From the NCBI GenBank assembly GCA_036872755.1, contig JAVHNS010000011.1:496001-560000 (forward strand): a DNA stretch of 64,000 nucleotides. The letters are read 5' to 3'. The stretch's first letter is position 1; each line of letters begins with the position of its first letter. The notes under the pieces were generated by a model, which did not search any database, was not told the origin of the DNA, and worked only from the letters and a program-made list of their open reading frames with translations. Both the position numbers and the translations under genes were made by a program. This DNA comes from Orbilia blumenaviensis. Taxonomy: Eukaryota > Ascomycota > Orbiliomycetes > Orbiliales > Orbiliaceae. This document shows positions 48,871-59,390 of this stretch, piece by piece.

Positions 48871-50396
48871 CAGAACAGAATCCCGGGAGGGAACCGTCTA
48901 ACAACAGCGAATAAACAAGTCCAAAGGGAACAAAAATAATAATAATAATAATGTAAAAGAGAATAGAAAGTTAAAAGTTGAACTCTCAGCGACCCCCAAG
49001 ATATCTAGGATCCAGATCCGAGAGAGAGAGAGAGAGAGAGAGAGGGGTGGGGGTTAATGGGTAGGAGATATCGATGTTGATATTGAATTAGAGGGTGATG
49101 ATGATGATTATGACAGGGAAGAAGAAGGTAGGCTTGCTGAATGAAGATGGTCGAAGCTTGAACATAAAGGGGTGGCTGTTGTTCCCCAAGCAAAAGTCCG
49201 GTTGTTTTTCCCCTAAAAAAACAAAAAAAAAAAAGTAGAGGATCCCGTGGACTAACGGTACTACCTTCAGACGTGTTGTGGTAGTAGTAGTAGGCTAACA
49301 GGTATCAAAGAATATAATTAATCCGGTCGTCGGCCGTCGATTTTCCTGATGCCGTTGGATTGTCGATATCGCTGTTGTCGTTGTGGATTCCGATGAGTAA
49401 GAAAAAAATGAGAGAAGTCAGCCGGGGTGGGTTTCTTGCTGGCTGTCTAAAAAGGGTTCCCTGTGCTACTAGTTACTGAGACTAGCTCTCTTGTTGTTTT
49501 GATGTTTTGATCGCCCTTGAGCTTGTTGGCCTGGCTTCTGGTCTCAGCCTTGGCTCCACCCGTTTGCCAAGGTCGACAGGGTCAACCCGCTAAACCTAAA
49601 ATATTAAAATAGTGGTTTCCCCAACAACCGAAATGGGCCTGCAGGCTGGCTTATTCTCGCCTCGGGCTGCCGGATCTGTATACCTTGAAATTCGAGAAAG
49701 AGTTTCTGTTTCGTGGAATTATCTGATTGATCCGTTTGGTAAAAAAGATTTAGACGTGGAGCATCCATTGGTTGGTAGGGGACGGGAATATCGGCACCAA
49801 TTTCGATGGGAGTATGAGGTCTCTGCATTGCTGTAAGGGGTCGAGCTTGGGGTTTTGTTGCATTTTTTTTTTGGCGTTGCCTCTTATGAATCTACCACCA
49901 GACGGAGCATAAAGTGTAAAAGATATATCATATCATCCGGATCTCAAAGCTTTCATAAATCTATATCTTTTAGCTTAATGTAAGCACCTGATACCGTGCT
50001 GGGGTCGGGGCCGCCTGCTCTGCAAAAAATTGTGTGAGGTTTACACAGAATTAGTCCAGTACTTGGTGACACGGTAAGGCGGATTAGACTGATACTAATA
50101 CGACGTCTGTTACACCGAGACCTTTCATATATCCCGGCTTAGAGATTTCCGGTATAGTGTCTTCTGGTTGCTTAATTAGATGGTAAATATATTTCAGTAT
50201 GTTTAAGTAGCCACTATATACCTGGAAGTATATCAAACCGCGTACAGAATTCTCCAGATATAACTCTTGCCTTGTCTCGGACCCAGACCTTCTGTACAAA
50301 GTTTACACGTGTTATTATGCATTAAATATGCATATATATACATATATTCCATACATAGATTAGTTAAGTACATCCATACAGCCCAGCCACACAGAC
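48871..50396. other. Kinesin promoter/leader and spacer
   Basis: No gene seen. Contains a GA dinucleotide repeat at about 49020-49043 and GATGAT repeats near 49096. A frame at 49612-49836 on both strands is not convincing. Confidence 0.5.
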
Positions 50397-52998
50397 TCAA
50401 GGCCGCCATCCTGGCGGCGGCGGCGGCGGCGGCGGCGGGAATTTCTCCTCCCTCTTAACCCTCCTCAAACCCACAACCTCCCCTTTCTTCAGAAACCCCA
50501 ACCTCCCAACCGGCACTGGCGGCGGCACTGGCGCAGGTGGTCCAGTAAAACACTTCTTAATCTTAGCAATCTCTTCATCCTTAACTACCACCTCCGGCCT
50601 TGACAGTGGGGCCGCATGAGCTTGGAAGTGCCTATCTAGATACGAATTACCCATTCCGGGTGAGTCGAAAACATTATAACTGGAGCCCGGCATGATCGTA
50701 GCATAGAGTTCAAGGTCTCGAGGGTCCGCATCGAGGCCAGTAAACGGTTGGCCTATTCCAAGTTCGGGGATATAATTCTCTGGTGGGTATCCTATGTGTT
50801 GGCCGACAACTTGGGGGCGGTGTCGGCGTGATGAGATGGTAGTGTCTGTCGGTTTCTTTGGAATTCGTGAGATTTTCGAAACATCAATGTTTGGTGGTTC
50901 TTTAGTTGGGAGAGGTAGGTACTCGAGGATTAATGAGAAGATGTCTTCGGGGAGTGTGCCCAGTGAGCTGCTTCGGAGGATTTTCTCGTATAAGCCTGGT
51001 TGTTGGGGAATTATATCTTGCGTAGATAGTAGCTGTATATATAATCCTGTTAGTCTTCTTTCTTCTTTCCTTTTTCCAAGTATACATGCCCCAAGCGAGT
51101 ATCGAACTCGGAGGTCTGGGTTTTTGTTATGTATATATACCTCGCCAAAATCCGGATCACAAAGATGAAACATCACCATCTTCAAATGTCCAGGCTTCTT
51201 GTCATCAACCAGCTTCAAGTGCGGCATCTTGTATTCATAATTCCCCGAGAACACAAACGCCCGGTTTTCCTGGTTTGTATATCAAGATATTAGTACATTC
51301 AAATATATAAGTATGCATATAAATATAGATATAGATAGAAATAGAAGTATATAAAAAGGTCGAATACTAACCAGTATAGGAACGCCCTCCACCTCCTGCG
51401 GTTGAGGTTTCCAATGTAACGTCGAAAAGTTATTCCGGCGCAGCCGCAGACGAGGATCTGTTACATTCTCTCGAGAGTAGCAGTACACGCCCGTCGCCAC
51501 GACCCGCTCATTCTACGTATATCCCTAAATATTAGCAGTTATCCCTCTCCAAATTACATACCTAAAACCAATATATATATAAAAAATTGTTAAATATATG
51601 AGTGAGTAGGAAAACATACCAAAGTCCCAGTCAAAGTCCAATCCCCACCCTCCACCCCCTCCTCTCCAGGTGGCACAACCATACTAAAAACCCTGACAAA
51701 AACCTTCACCGTCCTCCCTTTTATCCCCTCCCCGACCTCCTCCGGCGGCCTCCACCAACCCCGCTTTACAAACTCCCATTTATCACCCACCAAAACATTC
51801 TCTTCCTTACCTATAGCACAATCATAATCATACACCGCCCCCTCCCCGAAAAAACCCACCTTAACATCCTCTTCACCACTTTTTATCTGTCCCAACATCT
51901 CCTCCAACTTCCTTTCATACACGTGTTTTAAAATGCGCATGTCAGGTCTATGCCATCCATCCTCCGGTGAAGATCTTACACTAGCATTAGGATACCCATC
52001 ATACCCCCTCTCCAACTCCCTTTTCCTACATTTCGACCTCCACCAACTCCCCTCCGCGCTCTCAGCAAGCGAATACCCAAACAGCCCCACAAACTTCTCA
52101 AATAACCCTTCAAAAACCGGATGAAAAACCTCGGCATGTCCAACATCCACAAGATTGTTGATATACCCCAATATCTTAGTTTTTCCGGATGATGAGATTT
52201 GAAAATCGGTGGGGATGTGGTAGGTTTCTTGATTGTATGGCTTGGTGTGTCGGCGCAGGAGGAAGGGGGTGTAGGAGTTGGATTCTGAGGAGTAGATTAG
52301 GGTTTTGCCGTAGATTGCTGGGTTTAGGGAGGGGTCTAGGATGCTGTGTGGGGAGCTGGGCCATCCGTCGTAAAGATATGATTCTGTGGGTATTATTGTA
52401 TCCGGCGAGGGTTCGAGAGTCGCTGTGGCTGTATATAAAAAAACAATACAATACCCCCCCGGGCCCCTCCATTAGTCAAAATCAATTCAATCTAAAATAC
52501 TATGCAAGAACACAGTTGTGGTCAACAGCGTCTGGGACCGAGACTAGCAAGAATATATAAAACAAGGGAGAAAGAGTAGAACAAACCATCAATCACCCTC
52601 TTCCTCTCCTCCTCACTCAAAACCCCCTCCATCTTCCAAACCCCATAATCCCCACCTTCAACCCCTCCACCCCCCTCCTTAAACCTCCTAAACTCCTCAA
52701 CCTCTCCCTTCCAAAACCTAAAATCCTCACACACCCACACCGGCACTTTAACCCCATACTTCTCACCACCACCATCACCCGTCTTGACTTCATCCAAAAA
52801 CTTCTTCAACCAGTCAGCTATAAACACGGGATCATCGAGTTTCGAATCCCATCCTTGGATCTCACGGAAGGCGACTGATACACGGCGGAGGAATAGTTCG
52901 CGGGTGGTTAGTTGGTCGAACTTGAAGCATGTTTCTAGGATGTGTGGGTGTTTGGTCAGTGGGCGGGGCGGGACCCTGCTGGCGCGCAACCGGACCAT
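50397..52998 (-). CDS. DUF4246-family protein
   Basis: Five exons: 52587-52998, 51620-52428, 51372-51512, 51141-51269 and 50397-51032 (708 aa). The family signature appears across the joins: GDWTLTGTL then NERVVATGVYCYSRENVTDPRLRLR, PILENRAFVFSGNYEYKMPHLKL, DKKPGHLKMVMFHLCDPDFGE and LLSTQDIIPQQ. This order matches DUF4246, a fungal family with similarity to 2-oxoglutarate/Fe(II) oxygenases and no settled function. The N-terminus has the helix-rich start MVRLRASRVPPRPLTKHP. The C-terminus ends in a nine-proline run encoded by a GGC/CGG-type repeat. Intron 1 (52429-52586, donor GTTTGT) contains the second copy of the 36-bp mini-insertion. The leader just upstream of the ATG is a GAAA tetranucleotide repeat. 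The coding strand shows repeated flips between C-rich and G-rich composition. Confidence 0.88.
52511..52546. mobile_element. 36-bp mini-insertion, copy 2, with 7-bp target duplication
   Basis: Same 36-bp sequence as at 12914-12949 (34 of 36 identical), flanked by GCAAGAA at 52504-52510 and 52547-52553. It lies within intron 1 of the DUF4246 gene, in the opposite orientation to transcription. It does not form the splice sites; the intron extends 75 bases beyond the insert-plus-repeat unit on its 3' side and 33 on its 5' side. Confidence 0.7.
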
Positions 52999-53691
52999 TT
53001 CTGTTCTTTCTTTCTTTCTTTCTTTCTTTCCCCTCTTACAATACCTGTATCTGCTTACTCCCAAAAGGAGGTAGGGATAAGAGAATGTAGAGTCTTAAAT
53101 TAAAATAAGAATAGGAATAGGCTTAAAGACACGAGGGTGGGAGGTATACAGACTCAGATGTACTCCGTACATGCCGATAATATATACAGCTAGCTAGCTA
53201 CCTAGGCTACCCCACCGCCAGCTCCGCGGCCACCCTGCAGCTTATGATAGGAGAAAATAACAAAACAAACAAAACTACTTAAGTACATACATAAGCGTAC
53301 TGACTCACCTAAAAAAAAAATAAAAAACACCACCCGTCTTCCGAGAACCAATCGAATCCGATTGAACCCCCCCCGGGCAGCTGCATGAGATAACTTATGT
53401 CCGGAGCTTATGCACATGCACGCCAAAAAGTACAGCCTTGTTGCATTTCCTGTGTTGCTGACTAATCACCACCTTCCAGCGCCGCCTCCTCTTTCAGTCT
53501 AACTACCTAAGGTACCTAAAACTCGATATCACAGGAACTGGCGATTCTTATGGTTATAGCTAAAGATTACGCGTGCTCCCCGCCCCTTCAACCTCACCTC
53601 CCCCGCCCATAATCGATCACTACCCACCTAAATAACAAAAAACCAACCATCCATCCACGATCATCACCAAAACCTCGAAAGCCCTCCAAAA
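52999..53691. promoter_or_regulatory. Divergent promoter region
   Basis: A 693-bp region between the divergent DUF4246 (-) and ubiquitin-like-fold (+) genes. A TTTC tandem repeat (53004-53031) sits next to the DUF4246 start and would lie in its leader. No individual factor site is assigned. Confidence 0.5.
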
Positions 53692-54229
53692 ATGGTCCGT
53701 TCCCCCCTCTCTCCCAAACCATAACAAAAAAGAATCTAACTAAGACTAATACATATACACATATACATGTCAAAAACAGGCACCCCCACCGCTAACCATA
53801 ATCCTAAAATCCCACACCACAACCCTCTACCTCCTCCTCCCGCCCACAACCCCCATCAGCACCCTGCTAACCACCCTCTTCCAAACTCTAACCTCAACTC
53901 CAACCCACCACCTCCAACTACCCATCCCAACATCATCCGCATCCCTAAAACTCGGCATTCCCAGGGATCATCATCATGACTCCACCACCACAAATAATAG
54001 TGCTTCTTCGCAGCAGCAGCAGACGATGGTGTTCACACCGATGGATGAGAAGACGCTAAGGTCGAATCAGACGCTTACGGGGTTAGGGATCAGAGATGGA
54101 CAAATCCTGGCTTTTGAGGTTGTGAATGAGGAGGAGGAGGAGGATAAGTGGGATGGTGGGTTTGTGGTGCAGTGGCCGGCGGAAGCGGGGGATGGTGGGG
54201 AGGAGGGGGAGGATGATGGTGAGAATTGA
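53692..54229 (+). CDS. Small acidic protein with a possible ubiquitin-like fold
   Basis: Model: exon 1 is only the ATG (53692-53694) and exon 2 is 53780-54229 (150 aa). The intron has a CTAACTAAG branch site and CAG acceptor, but the required donor GTCCGT is weak, so the first exon is uncertain. The body begins with a beta-strand-like segment (PLTIILKSHTTTLYLLLPP). A Thr/Ser/Pro-rich part follows, then FTPMDEKTLRSNQTLTGLGI and RDGQILAFEV. That last pattern, a short helix then a strand after 'L..GI.DG..I', resembles the end of ubiquitin-like beta-grasp domains. The C-terminus is acidic (EEEEEDKWDGG, GEEGEDDGEN). No family recognised. The base composition of the coding strand reverses midway (C-rich to G-rich). 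Confidence 0.6.
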
Positions 54230-55842
54230 AGGTGATGGATTTTTTGGTTATGCTCTGGATAAGGTACATACCTAGGTAGCTATAGCGGTGGAGAGAGGGG
54301 GGAAATGTGTGTATGATAGTAATCCTGATGAAAGGGTTTTTAACTGGTGGTGTCTGGTATAATGGCTGATTTGATATAAAAAGCAAGTTAACTACCAGCT
54401 AAGCTATCACCAATATCTATCTACCTATCTACCCACGAGACTACTATCTACCTATCTATCTAGGTATCCTGTATTACAGGTACTTAGGTATATAGGAGGT
54501 AATATTATATATAAACCAACCAAAACAACGTAGTACAATGCAGTAGGTACCCAGTAGATACCCAGTGGATACCTAGGTAGGTAGGTACACAAACAATCCA
54601 ATCCAATCCAATCCAACCCTGCTCATACAAATACAAACACAAACACACCCCGCTACCTACATTAAGTACTGTACCTACCTCATCCAACGCTGTATCATAT
54701 CTGGGTAATCTACCATACCAAAACCATCCAGCCTCGTCACAACATCCCCACCAGCAAGCAGTCTAACATAATATAACATACCTAACAAGCAATTATGCTT
54801 TTCTCAAACCAGTAACTAAACACCCAAACACACTACTTAAACAAGTTATTTTTAAGTAAGTAAAAAAAACTATTCCATCGGCACAGTATACAACGTAAAC
54901 ACCCGACCGACCCCCCCTCCCCCCCGGAACAAACTCTCTCCCGCCCTCCGACACCCGTCCATCTTTAAACCTTCCGTTCTCCTCCGTCTTCCGAAAAGGA
55001 AGCTGGGAACGGAAGAATAAATAACCAGCTAAGCTAAGCTAAGCTAAGCTATCCCTGTCAAAACCCACACCTACCATAACAAAACCGCAAAACAGCCAAA
55101 AAAAAAAGGACATGCAGCCTTGCGTGTATATAGGATCCTAGATTCGGCCCTCCGAACCCATCCGATCCTAAACTCTTGTTAAAACCACAAACTGACTGCC
55201 GCTAGTTACTTATTCATATAGGTAGTTATTGCATAAAAACAAGAGTTAGGTAGGTAAGAAAGACCCCTCCATGCACAGATCGTACACACTGCCGCGCGCA
55301 GAATAAGAAGAACTATAATAGTAATGTCACAAAGGGAAAAAAGGATCGAGAAGCTTCACGGTGATAACCCTTAACCCCACCGCCTCTATTCCCACCGCCA
55401 TATCTCCATCACCCCCATAAAAAACAGAAAAAGGAAAAAGAAAATGTAAAAAAAAGACATTAATATCATGTTGAAATTATATATGCTTCCACAACCAAAT
55501 GAACAAACAAAAAAAACGAAATCCGCTAGACCAAAAAAAAGTAAAAAAAGTAAGAAAAGTTCCGTATTATACTCCGTACACTTGCTTGTTGAAAACCCGC
55601 CCCAGGCATAACCATCTTTTAGACGAAGAAAGAATAATAATAGAAAAAAAAAGAACCCCAGGGAAAAATGAGAAGTGAATGATATCCAAAAAAATGAAAT
55701 GAATGTTATGCATGTCTGTATCCAATCATCTCTCCAAGCGATGCAGCCCCCGGGGAACCCTGCCTGCCCACTGTTTAAACAATATCCTACACCCTCCTCC
55801 TCCTCCTTTTCCTTCTCCCCCTGCTAGACGAAACCATCACTA
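54230..55842. other. Convergent spacer with CTAC/CTAGGTA repeats
   Basis: No gene seen. Contains CTATCTAC-type repeats (54413-54465), TACCTAGGTA palindromes at 54269 and 54570, an ATCCA repeat near 54600, a tandem AGCTA array (about 55027-55052) and many short A runs. Presumably holds the 3' UTRs of the two convergent genes. Confidence 0.5.
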
Positions 55843-57813
55843 TCATGTCTGCGCCCCTCTATTTACCCCTGTATCCGGCCCTTCCTCCGTAATATTTGTC
55901 GGATGGTTCTGATGCGGTGGAATCGTAAACTTCATCGTCGGATGACTGCCCGGCAGTATCGGCGTGATCGCAAGCACCTGCTTCTCCAGCGTCTCCGGAT
56001 CCTTCCCATCACTAGAAACCCACATATTCCGTTAGCAAACCCGAACCTACCCCTAAAATCTCCATCATGAGAAGAAAAAAAAAACGTACATATTCGCATG
56101 AATAACATAATCCAGCCCGTATTCATCTGTCGGCTTAAACAGCTGCGGCACCCACTCAATGCCATCCGCCTCCCGTTTTCGCGTGTCCGATCGCTGCTTC
56201 TCCTCAACCTTGATCTTTTCATCCGTAGCGGCATCCTGATCCTTCTTGAGTAGCGCGCGGATCGTTGGTGCCCACAGATTCTGCGATTCTTTCTCATTCT
56301 GTTCAGCGAGCGGCCGTACAAGTGGCAGCGTCGGCTTCGCATTCGTGGCGTCGAATAGTAGTTCTGACCGGCCCGTCTACACCATATATCCCATATTAGC
56401 CAACATAACCCCCAGACCTATTAATAGGGTAATACAACTAGATCTCTTACCAGCTCATTCTTGATATTCATATCCTCATTCCACTTCCCGGAGATTTCAT
56501 ACAGCTTCTCCCCGGTCTTCTCGTTCTTAATAGTCCCATGGATAGCATTGTACGTCCCCGTAAAGAACCCCTTCACCCGGAACTCAATCTCCGCAACCAG
56601 ATTATTCTCCGGACACCTGACGTACACATAATCCCCCAGCTCATACTTCATCGTGCCAAACAATATCCCCCTGACGTAGATATTAGGCTGGTTGAGGATG
56701 TACTTCTCTCCAACGCCTGGTTTGCCCTTATTAGTGAGTGTGAGCAGAGAGATGCCTTCCATCATGCTGGCTGCGGAGTTTCCAAGGAACCGGGAGCGGG
56801 GTTTGAGGGTGCCATCGATACGGATATGGTGGTGCGGGGCGAGGTAGAAGTAGGAGGATTTAGGTGGGTGGTGGGAGGTCTGTTCGGCGATATAGTAGGC
56901 GCGGGTCTTGTCGGGGAGGTCCCAGTAGCAAGCGAACTGCTCGCCGAGGATGGGGTTCAGCGGTTTCTTAACGCCTCTGCATAGTTCGTAATCCCGTAGT
57001 CAGTTAGTAGGTTAACCAAAAAAAAAAAAATGATATGTCTTATCAGAGAGTGGGAGGAGAGGGACGCACGGCGGTTTGAGATGCCATCCGCTGAGATAGA
57101 ACTTGACGACAGAAACGAACCGCTCGGTAGGGTCGTCGATGGTGGTCATCGGCAGCAGGGTCTCCGGATGCTGCATGAAACTACACAAACCCCCCACAAA
57201 TTCCCCGCATCAGCATTATCTCTCATATATATATATATATAAAACCCAAGCCATAACATATATATATATATATCCATATATCTGCACAGCCGGATCGACG
57301 AATCAAGCAAACTGACTTTGTAATCCGCTCAAGCATAGATCTAGGCTCAAGAATAAAGGTCGGTAGTGTTATCCGGCTAAGGTCGGCACCTGGCTTCAAC
57401 TGGGATATTATCGACAGCAGCACTGCATTTTTTTTTAAAAAAAAAAGTATCACACAATCAGCCATGATCTTTCCACATCTTAACATCCACTGGTACCAAA
57501 TACGAATAGTATCGATAGTAGTAGTAAATATTGACGAGAGTAACGGTATGGGAAAGAAAGTGGTGCTTACTGCTCTTCTCGCCCTCGTCGACAACGGTAG
57601 TATCGTCTTCGGCAGCATCGGGACGCTCGCCGTCTTCGCTCTTTCGACCTAGGACACACAATCCATATCATTTAGCACCCACAGACCCTGCATACACACA
57701 ATATATATATGACCGTATAAGAAAGAGGAGAAGAGATATATAAACGTACTAGAAGTAGTAGACCCGCGACGCCGTCCGGAGACGTGAGGGATATGACCGT
57801 GGCCGCCAAACAT
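55843..57813 (-). CDS. OSH: Oxysterol-binding protein-related protein (Kes1/Osh-like)
   Basis: Seven exons: 57750-57813, 57571-57648, 57317-57422, 57070-57180, 56451-56976, 56090-56376 and 55843-56011 (446 aa). Family landmarks in order: LSRITLPTFILEPRSMLERITNFM, FVSVVKFYLSGWHLKPPGVKKPLNPILGE, the OSBP signature EQTSHHPP (residues 151-158), and GTYNAIHGTIKN further on. It has no PH domain, ankyrin repeats or FFAT motif that I can see, like yeast Kes1/Osh4. Such proteins exchange sterols and PI4P between membranes at ER, Golgi or plasma-membrane contacts. The start at 57813 gives MFGGHGHIP, Ser/Gly-rich, then an acidic stretch. An additional upstream in-frame codon stretch exists, so the first exon is the least certain. 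Every internal splice phase is consistent. Confidence 0.94.
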
Positions 57814-59390
57814 GCTGGAGGTCCACGAGGTATACGAGCCGAGCACTGCCAAACCACCCAACAAAAACCACACACGAATGGAGAAAAAGTAATTAATAAC
57901 CGATCTTTTAAATGATAAAGCAAAATATATAAAAAAAGATATTCCTTCTTTTTTTGGAAATATATCGGAGATGGAAGAGAGGAAGAGAGTAGGTACTTTG
58001 AAGAGGTTTTGTTAAAAACAGACGGCCGTAGTTATTATAGTGGGAGGTTGGAGGTTGGAGGTTGGAGTGGTTATGGTGGAAGTACGTAACGGCAGTATAT
58101 CGAGGAAGGGAAGAATCGGAGAGAGACTGGACGGTTATAGTTTAGTTGTTTTAGTATTTATTATTGCTTGGTAGCATAGCAGTAGTTATTACCTAGGCAG
58201 TTATAAAAAGGGAAAAAGAGAGTAGAAGGAAAGAGCAGGAAAGAGCAAGTCAAAAGTAGGGCGGGAATGACGGAATGAAATGGATGAGCAGTTCAAGTTA
58301 CCTGATTCGGAGCCTAAGGAGAGAGGATCGATGAGTTGAGTTGTTGAATGAGTTGCTCGCTGATGAGTTGAACACACACACACACCCACACAAAACGCGG
58401 AGATAAAAAAAAAAAAAGGTACTAATATATACCTAAAGTAATAAAAAAGATAAAAATATAAAAATATAAAAAAATATATAAAAGTAGTGGTGGTGATAGC
58501 GGTAGTTATTGTGTAACTAATTGTAACGGAGCTATGACGCAGGTTGGAATGCCATCAGCGGGTAATCAAGTACCTAGGTAACTACACAGTAGGTACTGTA
58601 GGTCAGTAAGTAGGTAAGCTTATAAGTGCAAGTGTAGCTATAAAAAAAAATATAAAGCTCCCCCCCAGCCAGGTAGCTCAGTAGGTACCCCAGGTAGCTT
58701 CTCTATCTTCTGAAGTAGGTAGGTCGGAGCAGGTAGCCACCCACTTCCCCCAAGCAACAGGTTACGGGTATGCGTGAGGTAGGCAGGTACCTACGATAAA
58801 AGAAAAGAAAAAAAACGGGTAGTGGAGTAGGAGGTAGGTACAGTACGTATACCAGGTAACTAACCCACTAGTTAAGAAGAAGAATAAGAAGAGGAAGAGC
58901 TGTAAGCTGGAAGCTGTAAGCTGGAAGCTGTAGCTGTAACTGGGCAACTGGGCGAACTGGGAAATGTCTATCCGACTTGTCTGTCTGTCTGAGATGGATG
59001 GCAAAGCGAAAAAGAAATACGTCAGCGGGGGAAAATACGATTTAATAGCTTCAACAAGAAAGAGGCCACACAAATTTTCTGGGTCCTGTCCTTGTTAATT
59101 CCGGTTCCGGTGTCCGTTCTCTCTCTTCCTAAATAATGCCAAGACCCGGCTGTTTAAGTTAGGTTAGTTTAGCTAGTTTAGGTCCCCACAACGACACCAC
59201 CCCACACTCCAACCCACCCACCGCCCAACAACCATTATCAAGCTTAACATAACGTACTTCGATTACATACACCACCATAGCTACACCAATCACTGTCGAC
59301 ACTTTTATCATCATCATCATCACCATCACGACAATACATATAAAACCATTATTATATTGGTAGTAGTAGTATTGGCAGTATTTATTGAAC
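57814..59390. promoter_or_regulatory. Divergent promoter region of OSBP and kelch genes
   Basis: A 1577-bp region between start codons. It probably contains a leader intron of the OSBP gene, has CA repeats near 58374-58392, a TACCTAGGTA palindrome at 58571-58580 and many GGTAGGTA-like repeats. No open frame of note. Confidence 0.4.
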
